From positions 38,411,332-38,475,331 of the forward strand of contig CM057843.1 of assembly GCA_030068075.1 (NCBI GenBank): a stretch of DNA of 64,000 nt. Reading direction: 5' to 3'. Below the pieces are notes generated by a model. It was not told the DNA's origin, did not search any database, and worked only from the letters and a program-made list of their open reading frames with translations. Position 1 is the first letter of the stretch, and every line of letters starts with the position of its first letter. Position numbers and translations under genes: made by a program. This stretch comes from Paguma larvata (Eukaryota; Chordata; Mammalia; Carnivora; Viverridae). Below are positions 56,501 to 64,000 of this stretch, piece by piece.

Positions 56501-59500
56501 ATGTGAGCAAGACACTCCCTGGATTAAAAACCCCGCAGAGGCTCCCCACAGCCTACCTGGCCCCACCCAAACTTGACCCAGCAGCCAAGGCCCTTCAGGG
56601 ACCGGCTGCAACCTGCCTTTCTCAACTGTTCTCTTCAGCACGCCCTCTAGGCCAGCGTGCCTCGGCTGCACCTGCACACACCTTGGCTGACGGTCCTGTG
56701 ACATGCAGGCCAGGTGAGGGGGGCTGAGATTCTGCACTTGTAACAGCCTCCTGGGAGATGCCGCTACGCTTATGGTCCAAACACCACACGCTGCATAGAG
56801 TCTGCAGAACTCCACCCAGACTGCAATACTCGCCCAACTTAAAGCTGCTGTATAGTTCCATGCCTCTGCACCTTTGCACATGCGGTTCCCTCACACCTCT
56901 TTACAGTCGACTTGAAAGGCCCAAATCAAATGTGGCTTCCATGAAATCCTCCTTAACTCCCAGGAGCGTAAGCAGTTTCTTCTCTAGGCATGTCTTCTCT
57001 AACATTTATTACAGACATTTTTATAGTGGTACATAACTCGGCATATTCGAATCGGGTGTTGAGAGGTCTGTCACCTCCAGCTGAGTGCGACCACTACAGG
57101 GACAGTGCGGATTACCAGCATTTAACCACATTCAGGTTTGTCCATCAGCACAGAGAGGCTCGGAGTCCCCAGGGTCACGGCCGACCCGCCCCTCCCCCAC
57201 CCACAGCCGGGACCTCGGCTCACCGGGGGGTGGACGCTCAGCCGTGGCGTTGGGCTTCTTCTTGCACACGTAGGGCAGCGCGATGCTGCAGTCGCGGTTC
57301 TGCCAGCCGCCCGAGGACTCGGTGCGGATCACCCCGCAGTTCTCCTCACTCGGGTTGTCCGGCTGATCTGTGGGGAGGGCAGGGCGCCAGCAGCCCAGGA
57401 GAGAGATACTCACACCGGGGCCCCTGGGCCCTCGCCCACGCCCCCACCCCTGCGGTGGTCCCGAACCCTCCTCCCAGCACTGGTGACCGTCCCCCACGGC
57501 CTCCCTCGCCCGGCTGGCTGTCGGTGCCCTGGGTGCAGTCAAAGGGACAGGCAGGGCTTGAAATCCAGCCCACGTCCCAAGCAAAGGTGGGTGGGGGGCG
57601 TGGAACCTGGCCCACCACCCCTCCCCCACACGGCCTAGAGAAGGGTTCCAGGCAAGGAATAAACAGGAAGCCAAAAGCCTGTTCAGTCCCCAGGCTGCCC
57701 TGCCCGCGAACCCCACGCCTCACCGCTCTCCCAGTTGAGGTACTTCAGGGGCGAGTTGTCCGACCACTGCCAGCCTCCACTGGTGTCCAGGTCATTAAGG
57801 CCAATCCACAGCGTGGAGCTGTAGCCAGTGAGGAGCCCTGACAGCAAGACAGAGACGGTGAGAAGGGGACTGGCCCACCCTCGGCCCTCTCACTGTGTGC
57901 CCCCACCAAGGGCATCCCTGCCCCACCAGCAGGAAGGGCCCAGGGCCCTCCAAAGACTCAGGTCTCAGGCTGCTGCCACCAGGCCCAGGTTCCCTCCCCC
58001 GGGAATGCCCTGCCACCTCACCGTTGATGTAGGTCTGCTCGTGGATCTCAGTGATGCTCAGCAGGTCCGCCCCCTGCTGCTCGCAGCTGGCCCAGGCCTC
58101 TCTCCACGACAGGGTGGACTGGAAGTTAAACTGGTAGCAGCTGTCGGTCAGCTGGTCCTTGTCCCAGAAGGTCTCACAGTCGTTACCTGCCACCATGACA
58201 GCGGGACATGGGTCCCACATGGGAGTCCCTCACGGAGTGCAGACCCCACGCACGCTGCTCCGCGCTACGAGGAGGGGCATCTTATCACCCCAGTCCGGAA
58301 AGTTCTTCCACCCACGCTGAGGCCCCTCGTGGCCGGCCTCCCTCCAGGCGCCACCCGGACCCACCCTCTCCGCCCTGCTCTCACTCTTGATAGGGCAGAA
58401 GCCCCAGCGCTCGTCCTTGCCGTAGTCCTGGGTGGTGGCACACCACAGGTGCCCATCCTCTCGGCCCGTGCTGGTGCAGCTGTGGAACCACTGGTTGTCA
58501 TACTTGAAGGGGATGGTGCACGGCTTCCCATGGGAGTTCCCCTGGATGGTGTAGACCTCTGCAGGAACGGAGCCAGTGTCTTGGCATCTGGACCCCAGAG
58601 GCTGCCCACCTCCCTCCCCCTCTCAGGGATAACCCCTACCCCAGGGAGCTGGGGACGGGGCAGCGATGTTGAGGCCAAAGCGCCGCTTAAGGCTTTGAGG
58701 CCCCCTCTGCCGTAGGATCAGCCCAGGAGCCTGGGAGAGGTCCTCCCGCTCATCCCACAGCGCCGGGAAGGGGTCCCCCAGCGCCCCTAATGCCTGTCCA
58801 AAATCCGGCTGCTCCTCCCCACAAGTTCCATCTCAGAACTCAGGATGTCTTATGGGAAAAGGACCCCCTAGACAGAGCTGTCCACCACAAAAGGCCCCTC
58901 ACCGGGTGACTCTGGTCCCCCGTCACCCCTGCAAAATGGGGAGTCAGACACCAAAAGGGTTACTCTAGGGTCTATCCCGGAGAGTGGGCCTGGGAGAAGG
59001 GAACTTTAAATTTATGTGATAGGCTTTTGTACCGTTTGATGTCTTCGCAAGCATGTATTAATTTTTTAAGTCCTTAAAAATAAATGCTTTGAGGTTAATA
59101 TTCTTAATTATTCCCAAGTGCTTCCCGTTACGATGAAAGATGCGGCTGCCAAAGGTCTCCGGGGGCCTAGGGCCTTGTCGCTCCTGCATCTATCTGCCAC
59201 TCTGTCCCCCAGTCGTCCTGGCACTGGGGGTGGGGGACCCGCCCCTTCCCTGCAAGCGGCCTCTCACCATAGTAGGGTCGCGCGCACAGATCCTCGTCGC
59301 TGCCGTAGATGCGCCACTGGCCGCTGCGGGTCTGGTCGCCGCGCTCGGGGCTGCCGGCCTTGGATGTGTTGCCAGTGCGACCCCCCAGGAGCAGGGACAG
59401 CTGGTCCCCCAGTGTGCGGCAGTGCCAGCGGAGATTCAGGGCCTCCCGGTCACATTCGTACATGCCCAGGGCGGCTGTGGTGTTGGCGCCCGGCCAGCCC

Positions 59501-59669
59501 GTGCCCAGGCACTGCATGGCGCCCAGGTTGAAGAGCCGGTTCCGGGAGACCCACTTCCAGCGCTGGGCGGGAAGGCTGGCGTTGCAGGCTGGGGAGACTC
59601 TGACCTGCCCGCCCTGGGCCTCCAGGCAGCCCTGCAGTCCATGGCTGAAGATGAGGAAGACGTTGGGTT
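38284..59669 (-). CDS. MRC2: MRC2 / Endo180 / uPARAP, collagen endocytic receptor (exons 2-30)
   Basis: Twenty-nine exons, all with GT-AG sites and compatible phases, join into 4325 coding bases (1441 residues) on the - strand. In order they encode a ricin-type beta-trefoil (Cys-rich) domain, a fibronectin type II domain, eight C-type lectin-like domains (CTLD1-8), one membrane helix and a 43-residue tail. This is the mannose receptor family layout, and the sequence closely follows mammalian MRC2. Family knowledge: a type I plasma-membrane receptor that binds collagen through the FNII domain and sugars through CTLD2, associates with uPAR, and recycles by clathrin-mediated endocytosis for lysosomal collagen breakdown in mesenchymal cells. 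The signal-peptide exon is off the right edge. The human gene has 30 coding exons; exon numbers here follow that order. No frameshift or stop breaks the frame. CTLD2 keeps EPN and WND; most other CTLDs lack a full sugar site. Confidence 0.97.
38619..38645 (-). CDS. MRC2: MRC2 exon 29: 27-bp juxtamembrane micro-exon
   Basis: Encodes [10 protein letters not shown], with split Ala codons at both ends, between CTLD8 and the membrane helix. Acceptor cttccccgcag, donor gtgagt. Phase 1 at both ends. Confidence 0.93.
38690..38890 (-). repeat. MIR SINE in MRC2 intron 28
   Basis: tcactttacagatgaagaaa, cttgcccaacgtcacagagt and ggggcttgaacct match antisense MIR. Confidence 0.7.
39139..39318 (-). CDS. 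MRC2: MRC2 exon 28: CTLD8 end
   Basis: Encodes [20 protein letters not shown], then [20 protein letters not shown] and [16 protein letters not shown] and NIT are possible N-glycan sites. Acceptor tttcccatag, donor gtgagc. Confidence 0.96.
39514..39633 (-). CDS. MRC2: MRC2 exon 27: CTLD8, middle
   Basis: Encodes [20 protein letters not shown], then [16 protein letters not shown]. Acceptor tgtgtccag, donor gtgggt. Phase 1 at both ends. Confidence 0.95.
39969..40118 (-). CDS. MRC2: MRC2 exon 26: CTLD8, first part
   Basis: Encodes [20 protein letters not shown], then [20 protein letters not shown] and [10 protein letters not shown]. The acceptor is cacccccacag before 40118; a later AG near 40100 would break the frame with exon 25. 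Confidence 0.95.
40213..40381 (-). CDS. MRC2: MRC2 exon 25: CTLD7, second half
   Basis: Encodes [20 protein letters not shown], then [20 protein letters not shown] and [15 protein letters not shown]7 is built from only two exons. Acceptor catgcccag, donor gtaagt. Confidence 0.95.
40558..40796 (-). CDS. MRC2: MRC2 exon 24: linker and CTLD7, first half
   Basis: Encodes a Pro/Ser linker ([18 protein letters not shown]), then [34 protein letters not shown] and [15 protein letters not shown] and NAS are possible N-glycan sites. Acceptor ttccctgtag, donor gtgggc. Confidence 0.95.
41361..41469 (-). CDS. MRC2: MRC2 exon 23: CTLD6 end
   Basis: Encodes [20 protein letters not shown], then [23 protein letters not shown] occupies the WND position but the paired triplet on exon 22 is not EPN. 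Acceptor tttcccccag, donor gtatgt. Confidence 0.95.
41635..41798 (-). CDS. MRC2: MRC2 exon 22: CTLD6, core
   Basis: Encodes [20 protein letters not shown], then [20 protein letters not shown] and [12 protein letters not shown] is a possible N-glycan site. Acceptor gggactgtag, donor gtgagg. Confidence 0.95.
41919..42033 (-). CDS. MRC2: MRC2 exon 21: CTLD6, first part
   Basis: Encodes [20 protein letters not shown], then [18 protein letters not shown]. Phase 0 entry, phase 1 exit. Acceptor cgccccag, donor gtaggg. Confidence 0.95.
42034..45214. other. MRC2 intron 20 (3.2 kb)
   Basis: AT-rich between 43.5 and 45.0 kb. It has a MIR near 42640-42790, a SINE, and a degenerate repeat at 43550-43830. 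No exon was recognised. Confidence 0.65.
43322..43532 (+). mobile_element. Carnivore tRNA-Lys-type SINE
   Basis: ggtggctgggtggctcag start, gttcgagccctgcattgggc and a caaaaataaacattaaaaaa tail. Flanks are similar but not identical (aagaaaaagaccagtta / aagaaagacaccaatta). Confidence 0.92.
45215..45357 (-). CDS. MRC2: MRC2 exon 20: CTLD5 end, linker, CTLD6 start
   Basis: Encodes [20 protein letters not shown], a Pro/Thr linker with a possible glycan site NST, then [13 protein letters not shown], which begins CTLD6. Acceptor tctttctgcag, donor gtagga. A 3.2-kb intron follows. Confidence 0.95.
45652..45752 (-). CDS. MRC2: MRC2 exon 19: CTLD5, core
   Basis: Encodes [20 protein letters not shown] and [13 protein letters not shown]. 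The EPN position reads GKP, so no classical sugar site. Acceptor gctgttgcag, donor gtgaga. Confidence 0.95.
46155..46325 (-). repeat. MIR-like SINE
   Basis: gatgagaaaaccaaggccca, caaggccacacagccaggga and ggattcaaattcaggtctga. Confidence 0.65.
46424..46491 (-). CDS. MRC2: MRC2 exon 18: CTLD5, core
   Basis: Encodes [20 protein letters not shown] and RF plus two bases of an Arg codon. WWIGLH is the conserved CTLD core. Acceptor gtttccccag, donor gtagga. Confidence 0.95.
46586..46746 (-). CDS. MRC2: MRC2 exon 17: CTLD5, first part
   Basis: Encodes [20 protein letters not shown], then [20 protein letters not shown] and [12 protein letters not shown]. Acceptor gcctccgcag, donor gtgagc. Confidence 0.95.
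47073..47108 (-). CDS. MRC2: MRC2 exon 16: 36-bp linker micro-exon
   Basis: Encodes [13 protein letters not shown] between CTLD4 and CTLD5, counting split codons at both ends. Phase 1 at both ends, length divisible by three. Acceptor gtccctgtag, donor gtgagg. Confidence 0.93.
47221..47359 (-). CDS. MRC2: MRC2 exon 15: CTLD4 end
   Basis: Encodes [20 protein letters not shown], then [20 protein letters not shown]. The four Asp codons are a pure GAC run. The donor reads CGAG followed by gttggg, an unusual +3/+4 pair. Confidence 0.94.
47607..47709 (-). CDS. MRC2: MRC2 exon 14: CTLD4, core
   Basis: Encodes [20 protein letters not shown] and SWRWSDGLG. The phase with exon 13 fixes the acceptor at tgctgaag before 47709, not at the later tcag. 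Its pyrimidine tract is poor. Confidence 0.93.
47940..48170 (+). repeat. MIR SINE
   Basis: aataacccaacctctctatc and gaatgaggattaaatgttta with gcgcagtgcctgagatgtgg. Confidence 0.65.
48705..48847 (-). CDS. MRC2: MRC2 exon 13: CTLD4, helices
   Basis: Encodes [20 protein letters not shown] and [20 protein letters not shown], ending NKIFG. Acceptor gtgcctgtag; the donor gtactg is of weak type. Confidence 0.95.
49130..49290 (+). repeat. MER5-like fragment
   Basis: cagtggctcccaaacccagc, agtaccaggccgcaccccaa and gatggtgctgaaacacagac. Confidence 0.5.
49534..49751 (-). CDS. MRC2: MRC2 exon 12: CTLD3 end, linker, CTLD4 start
   Basis: 72 full codons: [20 protein letters not shown] to RARYICRQ closes CTLD3. 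A Pro/Thr-rich linker follows, then [18 protein letters not shown] opens CTLD4. This exon joins two domains, so it is not a domain-boundary exon. Confidence 0.95.
49990..50175 (-). repeat. MIR SINE
   Basis: ttatgagaaaagtaccattt, acttgacagatgagaaattg and aggctcaaacatgcg. Confidence 0.6.
50315..50463 (-). CDS. MRC2: MRC2 exon 11: CTLD3, middle
   Basis: Encodes [20 protein letters not shown], then [23 protein letters not shown] is a possible N-glycan site. The sugar-site triplet position reads DQPG, not EPN. Confidence 0.95.
50929..51044 (-). CDS. MRC2: MRC2 exon 10: CTLD3, first part
   Basis: Encodes [20 protein letters not shown] and [18 protein letters not shown] plus two bases of an Arg codon. 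The donor is gtactg, weaker than the gene's usual gtgag. Confidence 0.95.
51045..52942. other. MRC2 intron 9
   Basis: GC-rich, mostly unique. Long frames on both strands reflect base composition. No exon or transposable element was recognised. Confidence 0.6.
52943..53050 (-). CDS. MRC2: MRC2 exon 9: CTLD2 end with WND motif
   Basis: 36 codons, phase 0 at both ends: [19 protein letters not shown] and a linker through GCRK. W-N-D completes the CTLD2 calcium site; NQS is a possible N-glycan site. Acceptor gtgtccctag, donor gtgagg. Confidence 0.96.
53051..53978. other. MRC2 intron 8
   Basis: Contains an antisense MIR at about 53700-53855 (gatgaggaaaccaaggcaca, gaagtgacccagctagctgg) and otherwise unique sequence. 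Confidence 0.6.
53979..54133 (-). CDS. MRC2: MRC2 exon 8: CTLD2 with EPN motif
   Basis: Encodes [20 protein letters not shown] and [21 protein letters not shown] is the mannose/GlcNAc-type calcium and sugar ligand triplet. It pairs with WND on exon 9, so CTLD2 looks competent for calcium-dependent sugar binding, as reported for this receptor. Confidence 0.96.
54291..54479 (-). CDS. MRC2: MRC2 exon 7: CTLD2, first part
   Basis: Encodes [39 protein letters not shown] and [19 protein letters not shown]. Acceptor gtctctgcag, donor gtgagg. Confidence 0.96.
54480..57223. other. MRC2 intron 6
   Basis: Contains a young SINE, an antisense MIR near 56345-56430, and an L2/MER5-like mosaic at about 56520-57060. 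No exon was recognised. Confidence 0.6.
54848..55063 (+). mobile_element. Carnivore tRNA-Lys-type SINE
   Basis: gggagcctgggtggctcagt start and an aaaaataaacaaacattaa tail. Exact 13-base target duplication aatgggatttcct at 54835-54847 and 55064-55076. Confidence 0.95.
57224..57367 (-). CDS. MRC2: MRC2 exon 6: CTLD1 end and linker
   Basis: Encodes [35 protein letters not shown] and a proline-rich linker. The calcium-site positions read QPD and NRD, not EPN and WND. NATA in the linker is a possible N-glycan site. Confidence 0.95.
57724..57837 (-). CDS. MRC2: MRC2 exon 5: CTLD1, middle
   Basis: Encodes [19 protein letters not shown] and [23 protein letters not shown] is the hallmark core of the C-type lectin fold. 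Phase 1 at both ends. Confidence 0.95.
58022..58186 (-). CDS. MRC2: MRC2 exon 4: CTLD1, first part
   Basis: Encodes [20 protein letters not shown] through [17 protein letters not shown], the first strand and helices of CTLD1. Acceptor ggtggcag, donor gtgagg. Confidence 0.95.
58385..58558 (-). CDS. MRC2: MRC2 exon 3: fibronectin type II collagen-binding domain
   Basis: 58 residues from [18 protein letters not shown] to WGFCPIK. Four cysteines (PCTI, SCTS, WCAT, GFC) with the aromatic residues F, W, Y and W form the FNII collagen-binding pocket. The whole domain is on one symmetric phase-1 exon. The donor is AAGA followed by gtgaga. Confidence 0.96.
59268..59669 (-). CDS. MRC2: MRC2 exon 2: ricin-type Cys-rich domain
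   Basis: 134 residues from [20 protein letters not shown] to EDLCARPYY. Six cysteines and the repeated aromatic trefoil pattern (RWKWVS, LGMYEC, LRWHC, QWRIYG) mark a beta-trefoil fold. Possible N-glycosylation sites are CNAS, ANTT and GNTS. Acceptor cccttccag, donor gtgaga; phase 1 at both ends. Confidence 0.96.
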
Positions 59670-60372
59670 CTGGAAGGGAAGGCAGGCCATGATGCCATCC
59701 CAGGGGCTCTCCTGGCTGGCTCTTGCTGGCCAGCGCCCCCTTCAGACACTGGCCCTGAGCCTGGCACCAGGTCGCGTGCCTTCTCTCAGTCCTCATTACC
59801 AACCCTCTGAGGTGGGGGTGAAGGGCAATGCCGTGCCCCTGCGCCCAGATGAGGCCGCGGCTGCATGCTCAGCCTCTGCTCTAGCCCCATGCTCAGCCCT
59901 CCGTCCCACCTTCAAAAAGCAAGCCCGACTCCACCTGGCACGTTGGGTACTGTATACTTTTCCCAGGATCTTGTGAGGAGCAGCGGACACACTGATACCA
60001 CTCGGCACGTCGCAACTTCATCCCAGTCTCCGTGACATAGTGTGGTTTTCCCACCCAAGTTCCTCTCTGGCCTGGAGTGATTGGTCCTGTTCTTCCCCTT
60101 TGCCCCTCAGCTTCACTGGCTCCTTCCTTTCCTGACTTCTAGAATCTGCCCAACACCCCCCGCCTCCATATCCAACCATCCACGCCTCCCAAAACCGTTG
60201 CACACCCTATTTTTCAGGCAGCATTTAGCTCTGGATAAGGCTTCCCCCAGTCCCGCATCGATTTGCCCATCACCTCACTGTGCAGACACTCGGGAAGGCA
60301 GTGAAACCCAACCTGCCCCCGAGCACACTGACTTTACAGATTAAGAAATGGAGACTTAAATGTATGGGAAGT

Positions 60373-60581
60373 TGGGGCGCCTGAGGTGGCTCAGTTGGTT
60401 AAGTGGCCGACTTCAGCTCAGGTCATGATCTCACGGTCTGTGAGTTCGAGCCCCACGTCGGGCTCTGTGCTGACAGCTCAGAGCCTGGAGCCTGCTTCGG
60501 ATTCTGTGTCTCCCTCTCTCTCTGCCCTTCTCCTGCTCACGCTCTGCCTCTATGTCTCAAAAATAAATAAACGTTAAAAAA
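60373..60581 (+). mobile_element. Carnivore tRNA-Lys-type SINE
   Basis: ggggcgcctgaggtggctca start and an aaaaataaataaacgttaaa tail. Exact 15-base target duplication aaatgtatgggaagt at 60358-60372 and 60582-60596. Confidence 0.96.
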
Positions 60582-60595
60582 AAATGTATGGGAAG

Positions 60596-60780
60596 TAGAT
60601 AGTGGTTGCCTGGGGCTGGGCTGGGAGTGATGGGAATGGGGGGTGTCTTTTGAGATGATGAAAATGTTCTAAAGTTAGATTGTCACGATAGCTGCCAAAT
60701 TCTGGGAATAGAGTAAAACCCAATTAATTGTTTATTTTAAGTGGATGAGTTCTTTGAGATGTGAATTATATTTCAGTAAA
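60596..60780 (+). repeat. Degenerate L1M-like 3' end
   Basis: agtggttgcctggggctggg, gatgatgaaaatgttctaaa and gtgaattatatttcagtaaa match a common ancient L1 3' region. Confidence 0.55.
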
Positions 60781-60925
60781 GCTGAGAGAAAGAGAGGAGA
60801 AAGAGAGGGAGGGAGGGAGAGAAGGAGGGAGGGAGGGAGGAAAGTAGGAAGAAAAGAAGGAAGGAGGGAAGGAAAGGGAGAAGGAAGGGAGGGAGGGAGG
60901 GAGGGAGACAGGAATAAAAAAGAGA
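60780..60925 (+). repeat. (GGGA/GGAA)n purine microsatellite
   Basis: About 140 bases almost all purine on the + strand. It begins where the L1-like element's A-tail is expected. Confidence 0.95.
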
Positions 60926-61119
60926 GAGGATTATGGTTGGTTTAGAGTCACAAGGTGACCCGCTCACGGTGTCACATGGCCAGGAGACAAGCCCAGGCCT
61001 GACCTCCATGTTTCACCACCTACTTGTACACAACATGCACACGGCACATCCCTGTCACCAAGGAACTTTTGCCCCCATGAGCCACTAGCCCCTCGGGATA
61101 ATTTCCAGGTCTTAAAGGC

Positions 61120-61310
61120 ATGAATCTGACTGCGAGGGTTCAAACCCCGGCTCTGCCACTTCATGTGTGACTTGGGCAAGTCGCATTGCCTCTCTCTGAC
61201 TCAGTTCCCTCCTCAGACCATCATAAAGGTTAAACGCGAGAACACCGGTTCAAGTGTTTGGAGCAGGGTCTGGCCCATAGTGAGAGCCATGTAAATTACT
61301 GCTGTTGCCA
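61120..61310 (+). repeat. MIR SINE
   Basis: gactgcgagggttcaaaccc, cggctctgccacttcatgtg, gtgacttgggcaagtcgcat. Confidence 0.75.
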
Positions 61311-61869
61311 TTTATTATTATTCCTATTCCACGTTATAGGTAAAAAAAAAAAAAAACTGACTAAGGGTAGTGACATGATTTGACCCATCACGAGGCTGGT
61401 CAGAGACGAGCTGAAATTTGGTCCTAATCTTCTGAGTCCAAACCCCAAGCTCTTTCTGTTCCACCAAGGTCTTATCATTCCTCTATAAGTCATGCTCATG
61501 GCCAGTCAGAATGAGTTCTTAAAGATGTAAATAAGTTCCAAATTAAAAAAAAAAAATACTGGAATGCTGAAGGTCACAAAGTAAACAGTGATGAATTCAA
61601 TGACATAATAATCTTTTTCATGGCAAAAAAAAAAAAAATACCATAAACAAAGCCAGAATTCCAATGACAAGTATATACATAACTTACTGGTGGCAAACAG
61701 CTTATTCCCTAATATAAAAAGAGTTTCTACAAAAAAAATACAATGAATTATGAGGAAAATATCAACAACATAGTAGAAAAGGACACATACACACAGCTGA
61801 AAAAATGAAATGCAATTGGCTTGTAACTATTTCAAACAGCCTCACTCAGAGTAAGATACAAAATAACAT

Positions 61870-62420
61870 ACGTGAGGTAAGTTTCCCTCCTGCTTAAAGT
61901 CCTTCGAAGGCAATTAATTCACCATTCTTCAAATAAAATTCAAACGTCTTAGCGTGAGCTACAAGATCCTACATCACCTGGTCCTGCCTACCGGTCTGAT
62001 CCTGGGTCACACGACTCCTCCTTGCTCAAATCACAGCACTCTCCTTGCCCTTCCTTCAACAGACTTGGTCCTTACTTTTTCCTTTTTGTTTTTAAAGGTT
62101 TTATTTTTTTTTAAGTAATCTCTACACCCAATGTGGGGCTCCAACTCACGACCCTGAGATCAAGAGTCGCATGCCCCACTGACTGGGCCAGCCAGGCGCC
62201 CCAGGCTTCGTACTTTCTTGCCTCAAGGTCTTTGCATGGTTTCCTCTGCCTGATATTCCGCTTCTCAAAAAAGTCACATCTTTAAAGAGGCCCCTCTGAG
62301 CTAAAGTAGCCACACAGTTGCTCTCTATCATATTGCTCAACTGTAGTTCTTTTCACAATATTTATTATTATTATCTGATTTGTTTGTCAACATCTGGGTT
62401 CTCTGTGAGCCTTTGTCTAA
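61870..62420 (+). repeat. L2 LINE 3' end, split by a SINE
   Basis: cctcaaggtctttgcatggt, tttcctctgcctgatattcc, ctaaagtagccacacagttg and ctctatcatattgctcaact follow the L2 3' consensus in order. Confidence 0.7.
62090..62202 (-). mobile_element. Carnivore SINE inside L2
   Basis: Reverse copy: tttaagtaatctctacaccc, aatgtggggctccaactcac, gactgggccagccaggcgcc. Confidence 0.88.
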
Positions 62421-64000
62421 TGATTATTTTTTGTCTTGATTATGGGTCACTTCCAGCTGCCTGCATGTCTAGTAATTTTTGTTACATACTGGACATTGTG
62501 GATAAAGTTATAAAGAGTCTGGATTTATTATTATTATTATTATTGTATACAAAATGTTGTGGATGACATGTTATAGAGAGTCTGGATTTTTTTTTTTTAA
62601 TCTTCCTAAAAAGAATGTTGAGTTTTGTTCTGGCAGGCAGTTAAATTACTGGTGGATCATCTCGATCCTGTAGAGGCTTGGCTGTAGGCTTTGATAGGGT
62701 GGGGTTGTTTTGGTTTCGCCTTTAGTCTTAGGGTGCGGCTGTTAACCTTGGGTTTAATCATAAGGTGAGACCCTTCTGGAGTTTCAAAGAAAAACCTTAG
62801 GCAATTACCGAGCCCCTCGAACTTAGTGGAACTTGAATTCCAAACTCTGGTCCCTCAGCACCAGGCAGGATCTGAAACCTCTGCCTCTCAGCTGCTGTTT
62901 CTTGGTGGGTTCCCTAATGCCTCGCCCTGCCCACGCACAGTTTAGGAGCTTCTGGTAGCCCCAAATGGTGACCAGTAAAACTGCCACTTTCTGTCTGAGG
63001 TCTTCAAATGGGGCAGTGCTCTCAGGGAGAGACGCTGCTTAAATGAACCTCTCACTTCGTCCGCTTCTTTTCTTTTGGTGATTGTTTCCCTCCCCAGCAT
63101 CTGCCTGTTTCTGATTGCTCTCAAACCACGGTGTTTCATATTTTATCCTTTGTCTATTAGTACCCTTGACCGGAGAGTTAAACTGTACCAACTACACTGA
63201 TATTTCCAGAAGCAGAACTCATTATCTGACATGTTTCTATTTTGTGTTCCCAAGGACTGACATGTCTCTCTTCTGGTTCCCAAGGACTTTCTCAGTCTTT
63301 TCTACCACTGCATCCAAAGCCCCTACAACTCTGCCTGACACACAGTAGTGCTTGATAAATACTGGAAGGACACATGCATGCATGCATGCATGAATGAATG
63401 AGCAAATGAATCTTCTGCCTAGATAAGAATCACGACCAATCAGTCTTTCTCTTCCTTGATCCAGCTGCCAAATTAATTTTCCTAAAACAGAGTGCTGTCA
63501 CAGCTCCTGTCGCCGAGTGCTCGAAACACCATGGTAAGAAGGCTGAGGACGCAGGGATGCTGGTCGCTCTACTCGCCAACAAAGCCAGGATGGGGGTCCT
63601 CTCTGCCCCCTCCCCTCGGCTTGCTCCTTTCCTCCCAGCCACACCTTCTGGAACCATAACCTGGCCCATGACTTGATCCAGGCCTGCCTGACGCTCCCCT
63701 ATGGGCGTTTGATTCTCCAAAAGTCCCCTCCAGTGAGGACGTCAGTAGTAACAGAAAGTGGCCCCTGGCAGGGGGTAGGGAAAGGGCCTGGGACCGGAAA
63801 AGGGAGAAAACAGTGCTTGCTTTTGCAGATGTTTCTCAGAGATGGGACAGGGCAGTGCGGCCCAAAACATCACAGGAGCCCACAGCAGCCCAGGGGGATA
63901 GAACCCTCCGCTCCTCCCCAACCAGAAAACCCACATGTGGGCTGCAGCGTTCCGGCCAGGCTGTGCAGTCATCATAAATGGCAAATGAGGGTCTCCAGGG

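Larger units (their letters stand above)
59670..64000. other. Part of MRC2 intron 1
   Basis: Runs off the right edge towards the signal-peptide exon. It holds a young SINE, a purine microsatellite, a MIR, an L2 copy split by a SINE, and short A-tracts. No exon or promoter was recognised. Confidence 0.65.

Noticed and set aside
60373..60581. tRNA-like sequence with A and B box type motifs in the SINEs
   Set aside because: The tRNA resemblance is that of the tRNA-derived head of the carnivore SINE, not a functional tRNA gene.
1..64000. CRISPR array, operon, prophage or other microbial system
   Set aside because: No direct-repeat/spacer pattern or compact co-directional genes; the content is that of a mammalian locus.
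59670..64000. MRC2 signal-peptide exon or promoter
   Set aside because: No CpG-rich start region or hydrophobic signal frame with a phase-1 donor was found; the first intron of this gene is known to be long.

Overview
This is nuclear DNA of a carnivoran mammal, most likely a cat (Felidae). Genes are split by GT-AG introns. The introns carry many copies of the carnivore tRNA-Lys-type SINE in its cat-like form, running from a gggcgcctgggtggctcag start to an A-rich aaataaac end, some still with clear target-site duplications. Much older MIR, L2, L1 and MER5-like remnants lie between them. Nothing prokaryotic, viral or plasmid-like was seen.

Two protein genes face each other tail to tail. On the + strand is the 3' part of MARCHF10, an E3 ubiquitin ligase with a RING-CH domain. 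Six coding exons run from 3790 to the stop at 29916; the N-terminal exons lie to the left of the window. On the - strand is almost all of MRC2 (Endo180/uPARAP), a collagen-uptake receptor. Twenty-nine consecutive coding exons run from 59669 down to the stop at 38284. Only the exon for the signal peptide is missing, to the right of the window. Every joined exon pair keeps the reading frame. The MRC2 exons sum to 1441 residues, which leaves about 38 for the missing first exon if the protein is about 1479 residues long as in human.

Layout: 1-3789 MARCHF10 intron; 3790-29916 MARCHF10 exons and introns, with a 1-kb CpG-rich block at about 27300-28300 in the last intron; 29917-30305 MARCHF10 3'UTR; about 30306-37160 intergenic; about 37160-38283 MRC2 3'UTR; 38284-59669 MRC2 exons 30 to 2; 59670-64000 MRC2 intron 1.

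The two genes are neighbours but have no known shared pathway: MARCHF10 acts inside the cell in ubiquitylation, and MRC2 acts at the plasma membrane and in endosomes, binding and internalising collagen. I found no new gene system. The points most worth checking are a long alternative reading frame in the last MARCHF10 exon, the intronic CpG island, in-frame micro-exons of MRC2, and a repeat-free candidate regulatory block near 18.7-19.1 kb.
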